Of a stretch of DNA of 64,000 nt, positions 24,401-39,400 are shown one piece after another (the first letter of the stretch is position 1; each line of letters opens with the position of its first letter). The notes beneath the pieces are model-generated. The model had not been told where the DNA came from and searched no databases. It saw only the letters and a list, made by a program, of their open reading frames with translations. Both the position numbers and the translations under genes were made by a program. The stretch comes from Telmatactis stephensoni (lineage: Eukaryota; Cnidaria; Anthozoa; Actiniaria; Isophelliidae). The stretch lies in contig JALIZF010001882.1 of the NCBI GenBank assembly GCA_029948255.1, positions 558,001 to 622,000 of the forward strand. The letters are read 5' to 3'.

Positions 24401-27400
24401 AGAAAAATGCCGTTTTAGTGCACGGATGACAAAAACGCACCAAAAAGTATTGATTTTCAAGCAAAGATTCATATGTGTGGACAAGACCTGAGATTTAGTG
24501 ACAATTTTTTACTCCTTTGTTTTTGTTGTTTTTGAACAGGAGTTGTGTCTGCACGCGAAACTATTATCAGGACCCACGACATCTATTGCTGAATTCTTAG
24601 CCAAAGCCCCTGAACCACCAGCCTTCCTGATTCTACGTAATGCCGTGGCATTACTGAAGGTAATGGGTCGCATTTCCTTTATTAATTAACCATCATATAA
24701 CGCACGTTCTCATTGGCCGAAGGATATGCAAACTCTAAATATGCACACTGCATCATATAACGCACGCTCTCATTGGCCGAAGGACATGCAAACTTTAAAT
24801 ATGCACACTGCACGCGCGCCCGCTATTTTCGGAGTTTTGATCAGTGTAAATAAATGCTGAATATGCTAATAAACGTTGTATTTTATAAAAGAACTTTAAA
24901 AATTTCCCCTCATCTGTGTGCAGATTTAGAGCACTTTGGGATTGATCAGAACACTGGAGAAGAGCATTGAGAAGCACTGGGCTACGCCTTGTGCTTCTCT
25001 TAACACTTTCCTTGTGTTCTGATCAAATCAATCCCTACGTGCTCTAGCTCTTCAGCACGCGCGTGCAGCTTTTTTTCATTATATTCTTTTCACTTTTTCG
25101 TTTCAATCTTCACTCTATGTTTTTGTTGTAGACTATTGATGCTTTAGATAACTGGGAAGATCTTACTGATTTAGGTAAGAAAAAGTTATACATGATCTTC
25201 TCTATCAAACAACCACACCAATATTATTAGTAAATACCTGTCAATAACGATTTTGAAAGACCAATAATATAATTAGATGTAGCTGAAAGGAGTTGTGAAA
25301 GGACAACACCAATGTTTTGGCCCAGGGGACTCATATATATTTGTTTCGGGAATTTTCACTTTCACCCTTAAAGATGCAAAACCTGGCGTCGCTTGAGCCA
25401 TTTCTATTTTACCCGTAAAAGGTACAATAAAACATACAAAATCTCAATCTAGCACCGATGTCCATAAAAGTACCAGCGTCTGGCCATGAATTGCTGGGGT
25501 GCATCCATACCTTTGGGAATCCAAAGACAATGAAGCGGTAGCCATGTTGGATGACCAAACAATAAACGCTAATGAGAAATCTTTTGTTGAAGGTCAACCA
25601 AGATGGCTGCCGTGACGTCACATGCACCCCAGCAATACAGCGGGTCCCCTATACCCATTTGCAAAATGAAATCACGCAAAAATATTTGGTTTTTTCACGC
25701 GTCACGGATACAAAAAATCAAAAGTTGCTTTCACGTGGACGCGAAAAGATTTTAGACCTTAAATCACATTTCACGTCAAAATAAATCAGCCATTCACGTT
25801 TCACGCAAAAGGTATAAGGGACCCTGTGAACACCCTAAAAGATACCAAAGACTGTGACCTCAAAATACATGTGTAAACTCATATTGAAATTATTAAGTTA
25901 TTCATAAGTATATCTTTAGTAATTAATCTCTCAGGTCGTCATCTTGCTGATTTCCCTGTGGAACCACGGTTTGGTAAAATGATTCTGTACTCTGTGGTAC
26001 TAAAGTGTATTGATCCCGTTATTACTGTCGCCTGTGCTTTGGCTTATAGAGACCCTTGTAAGTACGATAAGTGAGGGGGAGGTGTCCTCCACCTCGAGGC
26101 ACTAACGCAGCGACAACGCGTTGTGTTTCACACTCACTGACATACGAAAACTGCTCTTCACACATACCCTACAAAAAATCCGTAATTGGATTGTCAACAT
26201 TAACTTGGTTGACCTTTTCTTGTAAATGATTAAGGTAAATCAAGTTATTTCAAGATCGTGACAGTATTTTACAGTAATTGAATTTCATAATAACTAGAAT
26301 TTATGACGAAAATTATTGACTTTGTTTGCAGTTGTTCTTCCTATGCATGCTGCAGAGAAGAAGACAGCAGCTTTGGCCAAAAAGAAGTTTATCCTGGATC
26401 CTTTCAGTGATCACCTACTGTTTGTCAAAGCATTTAGGGTAAGTAGGTCATTAGGTGATCTCAGTCCAGAGTCTCAGTGCGGGATGGGAGGAAACAGCTT
26501 AGGGGAGGGAGGAGAGGTGCTTGCGGGATGGGAAGGTTAGTGTACGTACTATCTCTTTTCTAGATTGTCACTTAATTAAGGCTGAAAGATGATCCTGTGT
26601 CTTGTTTGTTAGGGATGGCAACGAGCAAAAGCTGAAGGCTACGATAAGAGTTTTTGTCAAAGGAACTATTTATCACCAGCAACACTGGAAATGATGGCAG
26701 GAATGAGGTTTGAACTGATTTCTTTCCCGTCCTTGTTCATCAATTCATTCGTTTTTTCCTTTCCTCCGTCCCCCCTCCCTGCCTCCCTGCCTCCCTCCCT
26801 GCCTCCCTCCCTGCCTCCCTGCCTCCCTCCCTCCCTTTCTTCCTTCCTTTCCTTCCTTCCGTTCGTTCGTTCATTCGTCCGTCCTCTTGTTCGTTCGTTC
26901 GTTCTTTATCATTTTGCTCTCGCCTGATGCATTTCTTCTTCTTTTCTTTCACTCTCTGTCTTAGGTCCCAAATGATAAATCATCTCAGAGCCTGTGGCTT
27001 CATTCGTCCTCGTGGAGCTGGTGACATCAGGGATTTAAATTCAAACTCGAACAACTGGGCGGTTGTCAAGGTTAGAGGATTCATTTCTCTCTAGGAGGGG
27101 TTGATACTCATATTCACCGTTCATCATGAAAGTCTCCCCTACCCTTCTTAGGCACATACACGAAAATCCAAAGACGATTTCAAATTTATAGTTCTACATT
27201 CACTGATTTATCAATGTTTTGCGTTCCTTTGAAATCCAGATTTAGCCATGAGTTGTATTTTTTGTAATCTTCAGTAAAAGGTCCACTGACTTTTGACTGT
27301 AATTAATCATTTCCAGGCTGCGTTGTGTGCCGGTATGTACCCAAACATCACAAGAATAGATCGTCAAACCAACAAGCTTACCACAGTGTAAGTTGTCATC

Positions 27401-30400
27401 TTTGATTTCACTTTAATTATATTTTAACAAGATATTCAACTTTTAAAAAATGTACATTTTCGCTAGGGTTTATAGGAGACTTTAAGCTTCACGCACACGG
27501 AAAAGAGGATCACGCGGCCTGCTTTTGTCGCGTCTGGTACTTAAACACGGAGCGTGATATTTCGCGGATTAAGGCACAGGCAAACGTGAAATGACGCAAA
27601 AAAGCAAGTCATGTGTTCCTCTGCCGCTTCTCGTGTAAGCTCTCTAATATTTCATGTTATTTTCTTATATGTATTCAAAATAGTTCCAACTTACGTGACC
27701 CTCAAAATGGAGGTCGACGATTTTCTTACCAACTTTTAAAGCTTTGAAAAAGAGTCAATTTAGAAAAACGCAATTTTTCTGTTTTTTTATGGCTTTTAGT
27801 GTTGCATTGGAATCAAATCGATAATTTTTGTGGAAAAAAAATAAAATTTACGACAGGAACTTATTTAAAATCAACTACCATTTAAAAATAAAGGTATAAA
27901 AATAAAGGTAAAGCAACTTTATTTGACGTCGGTAGTTCCTTGCATCAGCATGAATCTGGACTCCCGGGAATCCGATGGTGCACCCTTTACCCCCCCCCCC
28001 CCCCCCTGCATCATCATTGCTCAGTTTTGTGAGCTAATTAAAGCTACACCGATTAGAGAGTCGACGCCGAAACAAGTGTGTGAGGTGACTGCGAGTTGAA
28101 CTCGGGACATCTCGCTCAGAAGCCGTGCACTAACCAACCTTGCCACACTTTCTCTTTTCAGTCTTACAAGTTAGTCCTCAATTATCTGTAATCTTCGTTT
28201 TGTATCATAGGAAAGAGTCTAAGGTCAGATTCCACACTTCTTCGATATTGTACCTGCCTCCAGAGAAGAAGGCAACAGTTGCTAAAACCCAGACTAATTC
28301 CATAAAACAGATTCCCTCTGATTGGCTGATTTATGAAGAGATGACAAGGTTAGCATTTCAATTTCTATACGATTTTGTTACCTACTCGATGTATCAACCC
28401 TCCCCTCCCCCATTTTTATAGAATGTTTACAGTCGGTCTCCATCAAGTGCTGCACAGCGGTCTCTCCCATCACCATAAGCCTTTTTACCGGACCGAGCTT
28501 GTCATCTCCAAACCTGGAGTCTGGGTCTACAAAATCACGTGATCAAGACAAAAGAAATAGCGAAGGACGTTACACTAGTGAAAGCAGCGACAGCGAGAAT
28601 GAGGAGAGCAAGACTGGCGACGAGTCATTTGACGACCAAGTCGAGTTGAAGCTAGACGATTGGATATCTTTGACTGGAAATGAAGAGGTACAAAATTAAG
28701 GTGTTTCACCACCAATTTTGATTGTCATGGATACGAAACTAATGTTCTGTTTTTCCTTAAAGACAATTCATCTGACTTCATACCTAAGACACAAGCTACA
28801 GGCTTTGTTTATAAGACGAATTCGCTCCCCGTCACGTCCTTGGTCGCAAGTTGATGAGGTTTGTTTTTGTAATAGTAAATCCAAACTAATGAATACGGTG
28901 GGACCTCACCATACACCCGTCTACGGCCATCTCGTTATTATGGCCACTTTTTAGTCCGGCAAAGCTTACTTATTATTAGGCCAACCCCATTATTATTGGC
29001 CTAATTATTAGGCCAACCCCGTATTTCGTCCAACCCCTTTAAAACGGCCAGTTTTGTTTTGGTCCAAAGGTTTTAATGGGGTTTGACTGTACTAAAGTGG
29101 TTACAGTGAACTCCCTCTAAGCCAGACACTTTCGGGGCCAGCTGTTATTGTCCGCCTTAGAGAGATGTTCGCCTTATAGGGAGTTTCGTTACAGACAATA
29201 TGGGGCAATTTAAAAGACTGGGACCAGTCAAATATGTCCGCCTTAGAGAGGTGTCCGCCTTACAGGGGTGTCCGCATTGAGGGGGTTCACTGTACATTTG
29301 AACTACTTTTCCAGGCAATTGTTCGCTCTACAGTAGCAGTATTATCAGCAGAAGAAGAATCCATTAATCCTGGCTTGTATCCAAAGCAACGGAAAACTAG
29401 ACAGGGTAGGAGATTGGTTATTATTTCGGGTTAAAAAATATCTTTATTTAATGAGGGTGTAAACATTATTACCAGTGACCCGGTAGTTTACATAATGGCC
29501 CTCAAATAAGAATCCCAACTTCATTGGCCGGGGGGATTCCTATATAAAAACACTGATGATGCTCGTCGTATCTTTTAGGGGTTAAGATAACCGATTTGGT
29601 ATCTTTTAGGGCGTTGAATTTGAAATCCTTCATTTGTGAAAAAAAAAACTGTTTCAAAACCGGTTTTGTATGCACATGTCATCTTGCGCATGTCAGTTTT
29701 GCTTGTAGAGTATCGCTGGCTCGTGAACATGACGTCTTGCTTCGTCATCTTCACACATGTTTAACCGGCCCTCTCAACCAAAAATTCGCGAGGGCCGGTA
29801 GAGGTTTTGTCCCCGTTTTCTGGCGATTGCTGAGGATCAAAAAAAACCCTGTGCTTGCAGGGTAGTATTCCCGATGTTTTTATACAGGAATCTCGCAGGA
29901 GTTCGTGTTTATAATTGCAATCACCACTAACAATGATATTTTCTTTTATTTCCTATTATTACAAAGACTACACTACCGACTTTCGTTCTCGTGAAGACAG
30001 GTAATTTCAACAATCAAGAAATATGACATTAAAAATTTTGGTTATTTTTCTGTCTTTTGAAAGTCTGAGCAATCTTTTTGTCCCTTCAACAGACCGAGAC
30101 AAAGTGAGCGTTATTCTTCGCCAAGAGATCGCTTCAGAGATTCTCCAGGTTTGTTAACGATTGTAGATTGTTATTGATGATAAATAGTTCAATTTAAACG
30201 AATAAACGTAATTAAAGGGAGCTTAATCACGAGACGTTTTTGTCAACACGCGCCGGACCATGTCACCCCTTTCCTTTTTGGATCGTGCGCGCGCCGTCAT
30301 AGATGAGGTTCCCTTCTCGCTAGAGCGTCAGTTGAGGCTTTCGCCTTACGTTCTAGATTTCTTACGTACGCGTGACGTCCGTGTGGACAAAAATGTCTCG

Positions 30401-33400
30401 TGCTTAATGTCATGACGATTCAGGCCGAAATTAGATGACTCTTTTGACTTGAAGTGCTCCTTTTTCATGTCTTTTCCAGGTCCAAGTTGGAGAACAAGGC
30501 AAACTAACTCACCAATTCCTCAGGTAACCATGGCGACTCTAGTGCCTTAAATTGTTGTCATAGCAACGTGTTTTCGGCTTAATCACATAGGGTATAGCCC
30601 AATGATGATTCACTATCTCAAAATCTCTGCATGTGAAGTCGATAATTTGTGATATGAGGTATACGATAGTAATTGACTGAAGAAGTGATCCCAGGGAAAT
30701 GTGTGCAACTGTGGACTTCTTAGATACTTTAAGGTGACAAGCACCTTTTTTTGTTGCTACAGACAACACAAAGAAGAACAGTAGATTCAGCATCACAGCC
30801 TCGTACGCCTACCCCACAAACAGACAAACTCAGCGACGGTAAGTCAGAGAGCTAACCTCCTCCTCCTCTTCTTCTTCTGCTGGAGGTTTGTTGCGTTTTG
30901 GAGGCTAACCGATGAGATTGTAACCATATGTGTGGCGTATGGTAATGTTAATAATAAATAATAAATAAATAATCATCTAAAGCAGATCCACGTAGTGGCT
31001 ATTCTTCTGCTGGCACTCACACTCACTACCTCTACATTAAATATTTTACATACATCGCTCAACTCACATGTTGATTTTTGCTGAGGGAGGAAAAACCGGA
31101 AAACCCGGAGAAAAAACCCTTCGTGGCATGGTAGAGAACAACACATCAAACAAACTCAATTCACATATGATCCGGGACTCGAACCCGGACCACACCGCCA
31201 AGTATGCCGAGTGGTTAACATGATTGTAACGTTTCTTCCCCCCTCATTGCAGCTCGCTATTTTATCATCAAATGTAACAATCAACGCAACCTCAGTATAT
31301 CTATGGCAAAGGTACGACCTAGTTCTTATTAGCTACATCAACATAAGTACAAGCATTATATTCATATTATGGTTATTCATTATTTCGGGTCCCCGTAGTG
31401 GAGCTTTGCTTTGTGGGGCTTCCCTGCCCACATGGAGAAGTTAGTAAATTTTATAAATTCAGACTCAGTAATTTTTCGCGCAAGGCTCTTAAACAATAGA
31501 ATTCAAATGCTGAAAGCAAACGGTCCCGTCCGCGCGCACGTCAAAAATCAAATTCTTTTGTTTGAGAGCCTTGCGCTCGCGATGGCGAAATTACTAAAAT
31601 AGCCTTAGCCGCCATGAACATCGCACAAACATCAATACTGAGTTTCGCTCTCTTAGTATTATGGTCTCTTGGATAAATTTAAAATATTTTTATTTGATAC
31701 GGTCTGGCCTTCCGTCCGCACTAAAACTGCTTTTTTTCTTTTGTCAGAGGTGCGAAAACGAAGGAAAAAAGATGCGATTTTTTTATTTATCGGGACTAGT
31801 GCAAATGTAGCGGGATTAGTGCGAATGTAACCTTCACTAGTGAAGACCGTACTTGACTTGCTCCAAGTCTCGCTCGTTAATTTTTTCTTTTGCTTGGGCT
31901 CCATGTGGTGTATTTTGGGCACTCTCAAATTACGACACAGGAAGCCCAAGGAATGGAAAAATGACGAAGCCCAAAACAAAAAATTAACGAGCGAGGCTTG
32001 GAGCAAGTCTTAGACCGTACCGAAATATTCCACAACTTAAAGCTAACAACCCCTACTTCTTGTTGCCATCCACAGGGTATCTGGGCCACTACAATCGCTA
32101 ATGAGAAGAAGCTTAACCGTGCTTATAGGGTAATGTAGACTATATTAGACTTTCCTTGTAGGGGGGAGGGGAGGTCAAGCTTGGGTGTAACCACAGGGAG
32201 CCCAAGTTCGAACACGACAACATAAGACTTTTGTCGCTTTAAATATGAATTTTAATCACCATTGTTTCGTGATATTTCCGATCTTCCAATCTTATTTCAT
32301 TCGAAAACATTTTTTCTACGTGTCGTGACGTGACGTGCCTTTGCGTGACGCGACGTGTCGTGACGTTTGCCCATTGACTGCTTACTCTGTAAAACTGAAA
32401 CGAAAAAATCGATGCGTGAAATTACTAAGTATCGCCAGCTAAGCAGGCTCTGTACTTTATTTAGCCTCCTATGCAGCCGCTCCTTTGTGTCACGCGACGC
32501 GTATCCCCACGTGTCGCGTGACACAAAGGAGCGGCTGCATAGGAGGCTATACTTTATTTAGATGAAGTAACTATCGGTAACTATCAGTAACGGTAACTGT
32601 CAACATATAACTTCAAATCATGTCGTGGTTTATCAACGGCTCATAAAGTACACATCACAATGATTAAATATGTTACATGCAGATAGGCATTTAAAATTCT
32701 ATATGTAAAAAGTACTGAGGTGACTCTGCAATTAGGATCTTTTAAGATGTACATGTAGAGAGTTGAATTGATAGGCAATGGAAGAGCTTGGGGACTGCGT
32801 GAAGAATATACAAATTAACTAGCTAAAGAAGTATGGATACATAAGCGGACTTATGGAAGGGGACGGGACAATTTAAGATTGAAGAACGGATGGATGGATA
32901 TGGCTGAAAAGCCATGTAGATAATACCAGTGGTCTCATTAAGGGCTAGACGCCAGGCAAATTGACAGGCTGTGAACACGACTTTTGCTGGGTTTTGCCAG
33001 GCTGTCTTGAGAAACTCAAACTAACTTCTGAAATAAATATCTGTAGTCTTGCCCTGTTGTCACAGCCAGATGCCACCCGGTTAAAAATTTTCATAAATCC
33101 CCTGTAATACTCACTTGGGATCGCACAATTCAATTTTTTTGTATCCTGCATATTTTTCGTTGAATGTATCTTTATACTGTCCTAAACATATGGCTGCTAT
33201 CGAATCACATTTACAGACAGCCATTTTGCATTCATTATTCTCATCACCTAACAAAACATGGAAAATGTTGAAATGTTAGTAATGAACAAACGATCGATGA
33301 TAATAGATTGCTGTCTAATATGGCTATATCGAGGTAGAATGATTCTGTTTTGTTTTGCCCTTCTCTGCTCTTTTCTTCTCTGTTCTGCTCTACTCTGCTC

Positions 33401-36400
33401 TGTTCTACCCTGTTTTAGCCTGCTCTCTCTGTTTTATTCTGCTCTGCTCTGCTCTGCTCTGTTGTATTCTGCTCTGCTCTGCTCTACCCTGCTCTGCTCT
33501 TCTCTGATGTAATCTGCTCTGCTCTGCTCTGCTCTTCTGGGTACTAATTCTACCCTACCGTGCTCTGATTCGCTCTGCTTTTCTCTGCTCTGCTCTGCTC
33601 TGCTTTGCTCTGCTCTACTTTGCTCTGGTAGCCAAAGACAGTTAGGCCTACAATCAAGTGGGTTTTTTTTGTATCGCTGGTGTACGAAACCTAAATGGTT
33701 GCTGACTAAGCCTACGACCGTGTAAGCATTTCCCATTGCGGGGTCAGACGTTTTCAACCTAATATGTGATAATACGCATACAAAACCACTGCACATGCTT
33801 AAATTTTTCAAAACAATATTGCACAGACAAGCTGCACAGACAATCAAACAAAATTAGATCATTCGCGAAATCCTTTATAAGGGATCCAGGTATATTTCAT
33901 ATAAAGAAATGTACAACTTGCATGGGTTACCTGTCGTCTACCTACAGTTAATCTATGGAAATTTTGGTTATTTTACGCTATTTTGTCGGGCTGTAAGAAA
34001 ACCAGTGAAGGTGTAACCAAAAGAAAACAAAGCAGACAAAGTGCTGCTGAGGTGAGTGTTAAATACTCGGAGAATTTCTTATAAATGCTCTTAAACAAGT
34101 GTCATCACTTCTTCTCTATATTTACACCTCCATTAAACAGTAGGAAGTGCTGTTGCGTAAAGTGGTTTTGCACGCGTGTTGTACGTATAACTTACTGCAT
34201 TCAGAACGCTCGTTTAGCTTGTACCACGCCATATAAACGTCCCGTGGCCGAGCACATATTCCCTCTGATCTTAAGTAACAATGATCGTGCTGTCGACAAC
34301 ATCTGCAAGAAATACCGGTAGATTGCCTGCTAGTTCTTGTATCTAAGCTAACCAGATTAGCGAAACAAGCTTAAGCGCAGAGCAAGCAACCTACAGACTC
34401 AATAATGTACTGCTCATTAGCAGTGCTTGTCTTTTCACTAGTGACATAAGCATAAGCACAAGCAACATACACAGACTCAGAAATGTACTGCTCATTAGCA
34501 GTGCTTGTCTTTTCACTAGTGATATAAGCATAAGCACAAGCAACATACACAGACTCAGTAATGTACTGTTCATTAGCAGTGCTTGTCTTTTCACTAGTGA
34601 TATAAGCACAAGCAACATACACAGACTCAGTAATGTACTGCTCATTAGCAGTGCTTGTCTTTTTACTAGTGACATAAGCACAAGAGACATACACAGACTT
34701 AGTAATGTACTGCTCATCACCAGTGCTTGTCAAAATCACTAAGTTCGTATTTACGTACATAATTATGTAAGTGCGTTAGCAAACGCAAACCCGTAATGAA
34801 TTCCGTACCGCTGACGACGCTTCAGCGTCGCACAAGAGACATACACAGACTCAGTAATGTACTGCTAATCAGCAGTGCTTGTCAAAATCACTAAGTTCGT
34901 ATTTACGTACATAATTATGTAAGTGCGTTAGCAAACGCAAACCCGTAATGATTCCGTACCGCGGACGACGCTTCAGCGTCGCACAAGAGACATACACAGA
35001 CTCAGTAATGTACTGCTCATCATCAGTGCTTGTCAAAATCACTAAGTTCGTATTTACGTACATAATTATGTAAGTGCGTTAGCAAACGCAAACCCGTAAT
35101 GAATTCCGTACCGCGGACGACGCTCGTTTGAGCGTGCACTCGGCGGACACTGAACCCTGAAGCACGCGCTGTAGAGATTTGGCTGTATTTTGTAACGGAC
35201 GGAGGAAACCTGCATATTGTGACTCGGCGGAGTTCCTGCATCTACTTCAACAAGGCATTTTATTATAGAAATGCCTTGCGTCATCTTTTAATACCTACTC
35301 GTCAATTGGGTCCACAGGAATCCCATATCCTCCAAAACCGCACCAACAGCCATATCCAACATACTTATGAGGGTTGCGGTTTGTTGTATGCCACGTCATC
35401 TTAGCGAATTGTAAAACGTTTCTCTTACTTGCCGTTTCTAGAATAAGAAGAATGAGGGTTTGAAAACCGGTTGAAAACTCAGTCGTCTCTTTTATAAAAC
35501 AACAATATGGTGTCTAAGACCAGCTTGAAAATTCTTCCCCATTTGTACTTCGAAAATCTTACGAGATCTTACGAATTCTCGCCTCAGTATCCGGGGGCCT
35601 CTCCCCTCGAGGACTCTTTAACACAGGAATCCCGAGCCGCTTGCAGGTTATCAGGTTATGAATTCATGTAACGGTCACGCCAAATGAATCGCATACCGTA
35701 ACGAAAATTATATGAATTGTATGCAATTCATTTGGCGTGACCGTTATATGAATTGATAACCGGCAGGATTGGTAACCTTATTAATCATATTAATCGCCTT
35801 GTTTATATATCATAGACTATACATACGCAGACTCAGTACTTGTCAATACTTAGTATTGCTTGCCATTTTTCACATCTATGTGATAATACGATACCGAGTT
35901 TGCTTTTGAAAACGCTCGTTGTTCGCTGATCGTTTATTCGATACGATGTTCATTTTCTCCAGACAGGTTGTCTGATAGAGCAAATAGACCCCCAGCTGAG
36001 TAGAGTGATAGAAATCGATCTTTTTCCTCGTTATATTATTTTTAGCCCTTCATCTTTTTGTTGTTATTTTGTTTTTGCGTGTTTATTTGGAATTTCCACT
36101 TTCTCACTCTTCTTTCGTTGCGTCTAATTCTCCATACTGCTTACTGCTGTGGCAAAGCCACATGAATACATGAAATGTGTTCGTTAGTGATTTTTATAAC
36201 TGGATCACAAAGTTGTAAAATTATTTTATTGACAAAGTCAATTTACTTTATTTGCTTACCGTCTCCTCTAGAAGTCGTTTTTCCCTGCAATCAAAAATTG
36301 ATTTAAAGTCAAGTACATATAGATTCAGTTCGATAACCCAATAAAGAAATATCTGCTTTCACAATAACCATAATGCCTGCTGTGGTGGTGGTGGTGGTTG

Positions 36401-39400
36401 TTGTGGTTGTTGTTGTTGTTGTTGTTGTTTTTGGGGTGGGGTAGTACTTGAAATTTAAAGCAATCAAATTGTAATTTAAATCTTTTTCTTTTTTTTGAAT
36501 TCCAATTGCTACCCCAAAAAACAGAAGATATTATGGCTATTGTGAATGTAGGAGAATTGCGTTACCTTTACAAGGGCTGAAGTCACGCACATAAGAGTCA
36601 CGTAGGAAAACAGCTGAAGGAATTCCATCAGAAACTTTTTACTTGAAATTGTTCGAATCGTACCCTTAGCAGTTCAAAAATTCGATTTGCCCTGCTAATT
36701 TCTTGGTGTCGTATTTGATCAATCATGAAGTCAGATTTTTTTTCTTATCATATCGTTAATTATTGATACCCAATTCTTAAATTTTGTACTATATTTTTAT
36801 CTATCCATGTCAACTTTAATTTCAGATATTGATCCTCAAATCAACTAGGGCGGTTTTTATATGAGTGAGAAACGGTACTGTCCGTACCGTGACCTTGTCA
36901 TAACCGTAATTTCTAACATTCTAATTTCTAACTTTCGAAGAATTCTGCTGTAACCGTGCCGTAACCGTAGAGCAGATTTGTGAAAACGTGTGAAACGGAC
37001 CACGCCGTGCCGTGACCTTGTCAGTGCCGTGTTGTCTATAAAAACATTCAAAATTCCTGCCGTAACCGTGCCGTGACCGTGCGGTGCCGTTTTCACAGTC
37101 ATACGAAATCCACTCTATCGTGCGGTGACCGTACTGTTTCCCAGTCATATGAAAACCGCCTTTTTAATTCCATAATCTACAGCCTTGTTTATAGAAAAAC
37201 GGTGCACTTTGGCAGCCAATACCAAATAACGCCTTATTGCGGACACCGTGGCAAAATAACTGCGCATGCGCCCAATTTCGCGGATTTACGCGCGTCCGCT
37301 CCTTAACCACAGGAAGCCCAAGCTCGATCCCGAGAACATAACAGGACTCGTACGGGTCATGGAAAATCTGGAAAGTCATGGAATTTCGATTAAGGTCATG
37401 GAATATCATGGAAAATGGCACGAGAAAAATATTGGTAGCTTACTGATTCTTGTTAGGAAACAATATAAAATATTATTTTTTCCACGTGAAAGTAATCCAG
37501 TTTCTTGGAAATAACAAAATCCGCATATGCAAATTTTCCAGTTTCGAAAAGTAATCAGCTAAAGTTTTGGTTATGGAATATAGAAAATAGTTATGAAAAG
37601 GTCATTGAAAGTCATGGAATTTTGATACTTCCAAAATAGTACGAACCCTGCATAAGATTGGACTACTGCTTGTACAACATATTCGATACATATTGTCTTA
37701 AATATGAATTTAATCATCATTTCGGAATATTTCTGATCTTCCAATGCTATTTCATTCAAAAGCATTTTTTCTCTGTCAAAATATGATGTGACGTGACGTG
37801 ACACGCGTGACGCGACGTGTCGTGACGTTTGTCCTATTGACTGTCACTCTGTAAACCTGAAACAAAAAAATTGATACGTTGAATTTACTAAGTATCGCCA
37901 GCTATGCAGGCTATATACTTTATTTAAACACGGTAATCGAATAACCTCGAAACTTATTGTGATGTGCTTGGCGCCATTAGGCTCCGATCCAACAAGAACA
38001 CAACGAGGCGCTAGTTTTGACTTGCAACGTGCGTCCTCGTTTGAACACCGCGGCAAGGTCAATGCAAGTTTTTCAAAAACTTTCAAGGAAAATCAGCTAG
38101 CTGAAGGACAGCGAAGAAAATAAGTTTCGTTTTTGTTTGAATTATTTGTAAGAGAGGAAATGTGCAGAAGTTGGGACTAAAAGATAAGAAAAAAATTACG
38201 GTGAAGTTTAGCGTGGTGACTGTTCAAACGAGCCAAACCTTGCAAGCAAGTTGGGATCAAATTTCAGTACACTCAAACTACTCGTAAGTCCTCTAAAGTT
38301 GATGCAAGTAGCCGCAAGTGGGTGCAAGTTAGCGATCAAACGAGCTGCAAGTTCAAAACTTTCGTTGACTTGCGCCTCGTTGCGTTCTCGTTTGAGTGGA
38401 AGTTGACGCCATTTTTTTCTGTTTTGTTTTTTTCTTTGCGCACTTGTAGATACGAACGGTTTCTTCTCCGGCACTCGAATTTCATTGTTGCGTGCGTGAC
38501 GGCGTGTTACTAAAAATAACCTTAAACGCCAAGCACACCGCGCAGACACCAAATCGCGAGTTTAGCTCTCTTAGTATTATGGTCTTTTGGTAGGACATTC
38601 GAAAAATCTATATGTAAAAAGACGACTGTGCGGTTAGTATGATCTTTTAATGCATGTTAGTGGAAGTACGTGCAGAGACTTGAATCGAAGGGTTTTTGGG
38701 GCTGCTGGAAGAAGAGACAAGTGGAACTAGCTAAAGGATTATGAATACATAAGCGGACTTATGAAAAGGAGACGGGAGGATTTAAGGCGGAAGGACAGAT
38801 GGATCGATATGGGTGGAAAAAGAAAACGGAGAGAAAGAGTCATTACCGATAGGTAGATAATACTTACATGGGATCGCACAATTTGTTTTTATCGTAACTC
38901 TCGTACTTTTCTTGGAATTTATCTTTGTGCTTTCCTAAACATTTTGCTGCTATCGAATCACATTGACAAACAGCCATTTGGCATGGCTTATTGTCCTCAC
39001 CTAACAAAACGTGGAAAATGTTGAAATGTTAGTAATGAACAAACGATCGATGATAATAGATTACTGTCTAATATGGCTATATGGAGGTAGAATGGTTCTG
39101 TGCATGTTTGGAATATAAGCTTGTAATTTCACAAGTATTTGTGATATAAACTTCTTTTGTAAAATTATAGTGCTTTCGGATCTGCTTGGACAAACTCTCA
39201 AAAAGGATTCATTGTTTTGCTCTCCACTGCACTGCTCTTCTCTGCTCTGCTCTATTCTGCTCTGCTCTACTCTGCTCTGCTCTATCCTGCCCTGCCCTGT
39301 CCTTCTCTGCTCTACCCTGCTCTATTTTGCGCTATTCTGCTCTACCCTGCTCTGCTCTAATCTACTCTTCTGCTCTGCTCTGCTCTGCTCTGCTCTGCTC

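Larger units (their letters stand above)
24540..28858 (+). other. YTHDC2: YTHDC2 exons 24-33: HA2 (ratchet) and OB-fold region, with a frame anomaly at exon 32
   Basis: Exons 24540-24659, 25132-25174, 25935-26057, 26332-26438, 26613-26707, 26965-27070, 27317-27387, 28211-28348, 28422-28687 and 28763-28858. HA2 landmarks include [20 protein letters not shown] and [19 protein letters not shown]; the OB part includes RFHTSSILY and YEEMTR. Exon 31 ends after two bases of a codon at 28348. The only nearby acceptor for exon 32 (AG at 28420-28421) puts the next codons one base out of the conserved frame, which reads [20 protein letters not shown] and stays open to 28687. One base is therefore surplus around 28422-28432, from an assembly error, real indel or unusual splicing. 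Confidence 0.85.

Noticed and set aside
33434..33847. 137-residue minus-strand open frame rich in QSRAE
   Set aside because: Mostly the complement of the same microsatellite in unit A.
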